NCBI GenBank assembly: GCA_023423535.1
Contig: JAFAFL010000126.1
Span: 1 to 9,511, forward strand
Source of the DNA: Pseudomonadota bacterium
GTDB taxonomy: Bacteria > Myxococcota > Myxococcia > Myxococcales > Myxococcaceae
Length of the DNA stretch: 9,511 nucleotides
Direction of reading: 5' to 3'
The notes under the pieces are model-generated. The model saw nothing but the letters and a program-made list of their open reading frames with translations. It was not told where the DNA came from and made no database searches. Of this stretch, positions 6,808 through 9,511 are shown piece after piece. Positions within the stretch are counted from its first letter, which is position 1, and the number at the start of each line of letters is the position of its first letter. The translations under genes and the position numbers were made by a program.

Positions 6808-6950
6808 GACCAGCCCCTTCAACTCGATCTGATCGAAGCGATTGCCCAGGTGGTCAACCTCTACGCGCGTCGCTTCACCATCGAGGAGTCCTTCCGCGAC
6901 GTGAGGACATCGAGTTCGGGCTGAGGCTCTCCGCGACGCACATCAAGCGC
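6808..6950 (+). pseudogene. IS4-family transposase fragment with a frameshift
   Basis: One frame (from about 6808) reads LIEAIAQVVNLYARRFTIEESFRDV, shown here in overlapping parts: LIEAIAQVV, then NLYARRFTIEESFRDV. The next frame continues DIEFGLRLSATHIK (6906-6947). Together they match the YxxRFxIEE(S/T)FRDxK...FG(L/M)xLSATxI region around the catalytic Glu of IS4-type transposases. Loss of about one base near 6903-6906 (GTG AGG ACA where GTG AAG GAC is expected) explains the shift. The fragment has neither end of a transposase gene and stops within about 10 bp of the FIST stop codon. No inverted repeats were recognised. It is a dead relic of an old insertion. Confidence 0.78.
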
Positions 6951-6958
6951 GGGCCGCC

Positions 6959-8068
6959 CTACCGCAGCAGCAGCATGGTGGCCGTCTGGTTGATGTGGCC
7001 GTAGTACTCCTCGCCGTACGTGGCGAAGCCCACCGTCGGGACGCTCGAGAAGAGCTGCCCGTAGGCCGCGCTCTGGTCCTTCGCGTCCAGCTCCAGCCGC
7101 CGCAGGATGCAGTTGAAGCTCACGAGCGCGGAGGCGCTGCCGGCCTGCAGGCGGGCGTCCAGCGCCGCGCGCGTGTCGCGGACGATGTCCGTGCCGCTCA
7201 GCAGCGAGAGCTCCATGCCCTCGCTCATGGCGCAGTAGAACCGGATGGAGCCGTCCGGCAGCACGCGCTGGGGCGAGCGGACGAAGGGCTCGGCGCCCAC
7301 CATGAGCCCCAGGGGGTGCGCGTTCCACGCCTTCTCCAGGTCGGCCAGCGGCACGCCCATGGCCTCGGCATAGGCCGTGGCAGCGGGCTTGCCGTCGAAC
7401 TCCACCACCTCGCGCGTCCCGGGCCGGGCGCGCGTCACGGTGAGCTTGCGCTCCTGGGCCGTGAAGCTCTGGGTCTTGAGCACCTCGTAACCGCGCTCCA
7501 CGCGCAGCACCGCCAGGACCGCGGCGTCGCTCAGGGCCTTGCCCCCCGCGAAGACGTGGGTGGCCCGGAAGCCCAGGTCGTCACCCGCCCCGCCTCCCAC
7601 GAACAGGATGTCCGCGAGGTTGCCCAGGCCGTCCATCACCCGCTCCTCGCTCCCGGAGAGGCCGTCGATGAGCACCAGGCCCACGTACCGGCTCGGGTCG
7701 AGCTCACGCATGGGCCGCCCGAAGTGACGCTCGAAGCCGGCGATGGCTTGCGACACGGGGGCCTCGTCGTCGCGCAGCCCCGACAGCACCTGGACGCAGA
7801 CGTCGGAGACCACCTCCGCGGGAAGCGCCATGGCCACCACGGCGCCCTCGAGCATGCGGCCGGTGACCTGCTCTCCGGCCGTGGTGCAGCCCAGGACGAT
7901 GGCCGGAGCGAAGCCGGCCTCCATCGCGGCGGCGAGCGCAGCGACGTCGTAGCGGCTGGAGGCGAAGTAGAGGATGAGGCGAGGGGAGGTGCCCGCGAGC
8001 TGGGCGCGCAGGTCTTCGACGGCGGCCCCGACGTCGGAGTGCTGGGTGAATGCGGTGCGGATGGTCAT
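6959..8068 (-). CDS. FIST domain sensory protein (FIST_N plus FIST_C)
   Basis: Predicted 369-residue cytoplasmic ligand-sensing protein. FIST domains are found with signalling modules and are proposed to bind small molecules such as amino acids; no ligand is established for this one. The N-terminal domain shows LILYFASSRYD (31-41) followed by GCTTAGE (60-66), the family signature. The C-terminal domain ends with VSFNCILRR and VGFATYGEEYYG followed by HINQTATMLLL, matching FIST_C. Length is normal for a stand-alone FIST protein with no fused kinase, PAS or GGDEF domain. The ATG at 8068 is preceded by GAGGAA at a suitable distance; the frame stays open far upstream, but that part overlaps the preceding small gene and is not conserved-looking. 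It lies 10 bp after the 67-residue gene, so the two probably form an operon and may act together. Confidence 0.88.
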   Translation of the reverse strand: MTIRTAFTQHSDVGAAVEDLRAQLAGTSPRLILYFASSRYDVAALAAAMEAGFAPAIVLGCTTAGEQVTGRMLEGAVVAMALPAEVVSDVCVQVLSGLRDDEAPVSQAIAGFERHFGRPMRELDPSRYVGLVLIDGLSGSEERVMDGLGNLADILFVGGGAGDDLGFRATHVFAGGKALSDAAVLAVLRVERGYEVLKTQSFTAQERKLTVTRARPGTREVVEFDGKPAATAYAEAMGVPLADLEKAWNAHPLGLMVGAEPFVRSPQRVLPDGSIRFYCAMSEGMELSLLSGTDIVRDTRAALDARLQAGSASALVSFNCILRRLELDAKDQSAAYGQLFSSVPTVGFATYGEEYYGHINQTATMLLLR

Positions 8069-8078
8069 GGGGTGTTCC

Positions 8079-8282
8079 TCAGTTGAGCGTGATGCCCAGG
8101 TCGGCGGCGGCCTGGCGGACCTTGGCGATGATGGCCGGGTCATCCGGCGAGTCTGCGGTGAACCTCGCGGGGTCGAGCCCCTTGAGGATGAGCTTGGTGG
8201 TGGTGCCCATCGCGAACGTCGGGTCCCCCCGGCTCCGCACGGCGATGATCTGGTCCAGCATCTTCTTGATTGCTCCGGCCAT
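8079..8282 (-). CDS. Small protein of unknown function, co-operonic with FIST
   Basis: A 67-residue protein I do not recognise with certainty. It begins MAGAIKKMLDQIIAVRSRGD, a likely amphipathic helix, continues with a GTTTKLILKGLDP segment and ends with a DDPAIIAKVRQAAADLGI helix, so it looks like a compact alpha/beta fold with no signal peptide, membrane segment or Cys. The ATG at 8282 is preferred because GGAG lies 9 nt upstream; an in-frame GTG at 8297 would add five residues but overlaps that ribosome site. It is the first gene of a two-gene unit with FIST (10-bp gap). Regular codon use and a good ribosome site support it being real. A role as partner or regulator of FIST signalling is inferred from position only. 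Confidence 0.75.
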   Translation of the reverse strand: MAGAIKKMLDQIIAVRSRGDPTFAMGTTTKLILKGLDPARFTADSPDDPAIIAKVRQAAADLGITLN

Positions 8283-8306
8283 TCGTTGACGCTCCACAGC
8301 TTGGGA

Positions 8307-8324
8307 TGACCTGCACGGAGGTCA
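8307..8324. promoter_or_regulatory. Inverted repeat TGACCT-N6-AGGTCA upstream of the FIST operon
   Basis: Perfect 6+6 bp palindrome with a 6-bp spacer, centred about 33 bp before the small gene's ATG. Its position suits an operator or a 5' leader hairpin for the FIST unit. No regulator is adjacent. Short palindromes like this arise by chance in GC-rich DNA. Confidence 0.35.
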
Positions 8325-8797
8325 GCCCGGGTGAGGTTCCTGCGCGGTGAGGCACGCCCTGCGATCCGATGCGCCCAATCCTGATCCCCCCTCACGCAGA
8401 CCGGCCCCCGCAGCGCGACAGGGGCATGGTGGCGGCGACCCGCCCCCCGACCCCTGTCCACGACTGCGCCGCACCGGCGCGAGTCGCCGAATCAGCAAGC
8501 AGCGTGCCGGTCGATTCGATGCATGCCTTCGGCTCTCGGACGGATGCAGAGATGGCCCTCCCTGGAGGCTCTCTCCCTCTGGCCGCGACAGGGGCGGTGC
8601 CCCGGACGGGCGCGGAGGCGGGGGGGTAGCGCGAGCCACGCGGGTCGCAAGCAACCGGGGCGGGGGTGCACCAGGGCCCCGTGTGGAGATTTTCTGTGGT
8701 GAGGCCCAGGGCGACCCGGGCGAACCTCCGTACACCTCTCGACGTACCGGCGTCGCGGCCGCTGACCCTGCATGAGGTCATGTGGAGGATGGCGGCC
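8325..8797. other. Divergent intergenic region, about 470 bp, no convincing gene
   Basis: Long frames exist on both strands, but they are Pro/Arg/Gly-rich, mutually overlapping, lack ribosome sites and show no domain I recognise. The segment must carry promoters for the FIST unit (minus) and the M48 gene (plus); none could be assigned with confidence. It holds CGCGACAGGGGC twice in direct orientation (8414-8425, 8584-8595), plus an inverted CCCCTGTC (8451-8458) that pairs perfectly over 8 bp with GACAGGGG (8417-8424). Confidence 0.5.
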
Positions 8798-9379
8798 ATG
8801 CGCACCTCCCTCCCTCTCGTCCTCCTCCCCCTGCTGGCGCTCGGTGCGGCCTCCGCGGCCGGCTGCGCGAAGAACCCGGTGACGGGGAAGCGGCAGCTCG
8901 CGCTGATCAGCGAGTCGCAGGAGGTGGAGCTCGGACAGCAGGCGCGGGCGGAGAGCGTGGCCGCGCTGGGGCTCTACGACGACCCGGCGCTGCAGCAGTA
9001 CGTGTCGGGGCTGGGGATGGCGATTGCGAAGCGCTCGCAGCGGCCCGAGCTGCCGTGGTCCTTCGAGGTGGTGGACGACGCGTCGATCAACGCGTTCGCG
9101 CTGCCGGGGGGACCTGTGTTCGTGACGCGCGGGCTGCTCACGCACATGAACTCGGAGGCGGAGCTGGTGGCGGTGCTCGGGCACGAGGTGGGCCACATCA
9201 CGGCGCGACATGCGGTGAACCTCATCTCGAGACAGCAGCTCGCGCAGGTGGGGCTGGGGGTGGGGAGCATCCTCTTGCCCGAGCGGCTCGGGCGGCAACG
9301 GCTCCCCCCTCACCGTGGAAGCCATGCCGGCGGCACCGACGAGGTCGGCGCTGCAGACGCGCGCGCAGCTCTGCAGTGA
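8798..9379 (+). pseudogene. M48 family metalloprotease lipoprotein, truncated by an insertion
   Basis: Zinc metalloprotease of the BepA/Oma1-like M48 group, usually acting in envelope protein quality control. The first 165 residues are genuine: hydrophobic leader to a weak lipobox (AAGC, Cys23), the family opener NPVTGKRQLALIS (26-38), NAFALPGG (98-105), VFVTRGLL (107-114) and the zinc site GHEVGH (128-133) followed by ITARHAVN. After LLPERLG (159-165, ending near 9292) the sequence stops resembling M48. The remaining 28 codons to the TGA at 9377-9379 are encoded by inserted IS110-type DNA. The downstream ExxAD Glu, the third zinc ligand, is missing, so the product should be inactive. The ATG at 8798 has GGAGG 9 nt upstream; in-frame ATGs at 8780 and 8789 lie too close to it. 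Confidence 0.85.
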
Positions 9380-9476
9380 GCTCTGCAGTGAGATGGGATG
9401 AAGCGGCTGGCCGCCACGAGCGTGGTAGCCAGAGCCCCACGAACGAACGCGGTCATCGCCGCAGTGGAGGCCAGCC
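9293..9476 (+). ncRNA. Candidate IS110 bridge RNA region
   Basis: IS110-group elements such as IS621 transcribe a roughly 180-nt bridge RNA from the non-coding stretch between the left end and the transposase; it has a target-binding and a donor-binding loop. The same position here is about 184 nt long and structured. Hairpin A (9330-9354) has two 5-bp stem halves, GCGGC/GCTGC and CCGAC/GTCGG, separated by one mismatch and closed by a 3-nt loop. Hairpin B (9407-9432) nests CCAC/GTGG inside CTGGC/GCCAG. In addition GGCTGGCC (9405-9412) can pair with GGCCAGCC (9469-9476), just before the ATG. Ends, loops and guide segments are not determined. Confidence 0.45.
9367..9390. repeat. 12-bp tandem direct repeat inside the IS left end
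   Basis: AGCTCTGCAGTG occurs twice in direct tandem. The unit contains the palindrome CTGCAG, which occurs once more at 9351-9356. The copies lie between the two hairpins of the candidate bridge RNA and supply the TGA that ends the truncated M48 frame. Confidence 0.7.
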
Positions 9477-9511
9477 ATGGACCATCTTGGCATCGACGTA
9501 CACAAGCGGGA
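9477..9511 (+). CDS. IS110-family transposase, first 11 codons only
   Basis: The frame reads MDHLGIDVHKR and runs off the window. The GIDVHK motif at the extreme N-terminus is characteristic of IS110/IS1111 recombinases; its Asp is the first acidic residue of their RuvC-like DEDD catalytic set. GGAGG lies 6 nt upstream of the ATG. A non-coding region upstream of the transposase points to the IS110 group, which keeps its RNA at that side, rather than IS1111. The assignment rests on few residues but the motif, ribosome site and context agree. Confidence 0.75.
   Translation, partial: MDHLGIDVHKR

Larger units (their letters stand above)
9293..9511 (+). mobile_element. IS110-family insertion sequence, left end only
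   Basis: Everything after the M48 similarity fits the left end of an IS110-group element: about 184 bp without a gene, rich in hairpins, then a transposase start. These elements lack long terminal inverted repeats and make little or no target duplication, so the exact left boundary cannot be read from one side; it lies somewhere around 9289-9300. Just before it is a perfect palindrome (CCCGAG CGG CTCGGG, 9278-9292). The right end and the rest of the M48 gene are outside the window. Confidence 0.72.

Noticed and set aside
8322..8805. Overlapping open frames of up to 142 codons on both strands in the FIST/M48 spacer
   Set aside because: Low-complexity Pro/Gly/Arg products, no recognisable domain, and frames contradict each other; typical of high-GC non-coding DNA.
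9282..9408. AGCGGCT shared by the M48 flank and the IS leader as proof of the bridge-RNA guide
   Set aside because: A 7-nt match between segments of this size is expected about as often as not by chance, and the leader copy runs into a predicted stem.

Overview
High-GC DNA, most likely from a myxobacterium (Myxococcota, probably suborder Cystobacterineae). The support is a C-terminal tail of the MYXO-CTERM type (Cys motif, hydrophobic helix, Arg cluster), a lipoprotein joining MopE-type Asp/Cys motifs to a von Willebrand A domain, and menaquinone genes. The genus cannot be fixed from sequence alone.

Layout. Positions 1-2799 are an intact metabolic block. An isochorismate synthase gene (menF, minus strand, C-terminus off the left edge) diverges from an aroF-menG pair. 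AroF (DAHP synthase) opens the shikimate pathway to chorismate, MenF turns chorismate into isochorismate, and MenG methylates demethylmenaquinone, so the block links the first step of chorismate supply to the entry and last steps of menaquinone synthesis. The 97-bp divergent spacer holds a promoter-like sequence and a perfect 8+8 bp palindrome. Positions 2816-4441 (minus) encode the VWA/MopE lipoprotein.

Positions 4442-6958 look rearranged. They hold a hexanucleotide repeat at the lipoprotein leader, about twelve 21-bp tandem repeats that start at the stop codon of a DUF2075-type helicase remnant, that remnant itself, a head-to-head breakpoint with an N-terminally truncated Fn3-like MYXO-CTERM protein, and a frameshifted IS4-type transposase scrap.

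Positions 6959-8282 (minus) are a two-gene unit: a 67-residue protein of unknown function followed by a FIST-domain sensor protein. An approximately 500-bp spacer without a convincing gene follows. At the right edge an M48 metalloprotease lipoprotein gene is cut after its HEVGH motif by what appears to be an IS110-family element. Only the left end of that element is in the window: about 184 nt of structured non-coding DNA, where IS110-group elements encode their bridge RNA, and the first 11 codons of the transposase (GIDVHK motif).

Most novel-looking items: the candidate bridge RNA and its insertion junction, the stop-codon-phased 21-bp array, and the double-truncation breakpoint near 5798.
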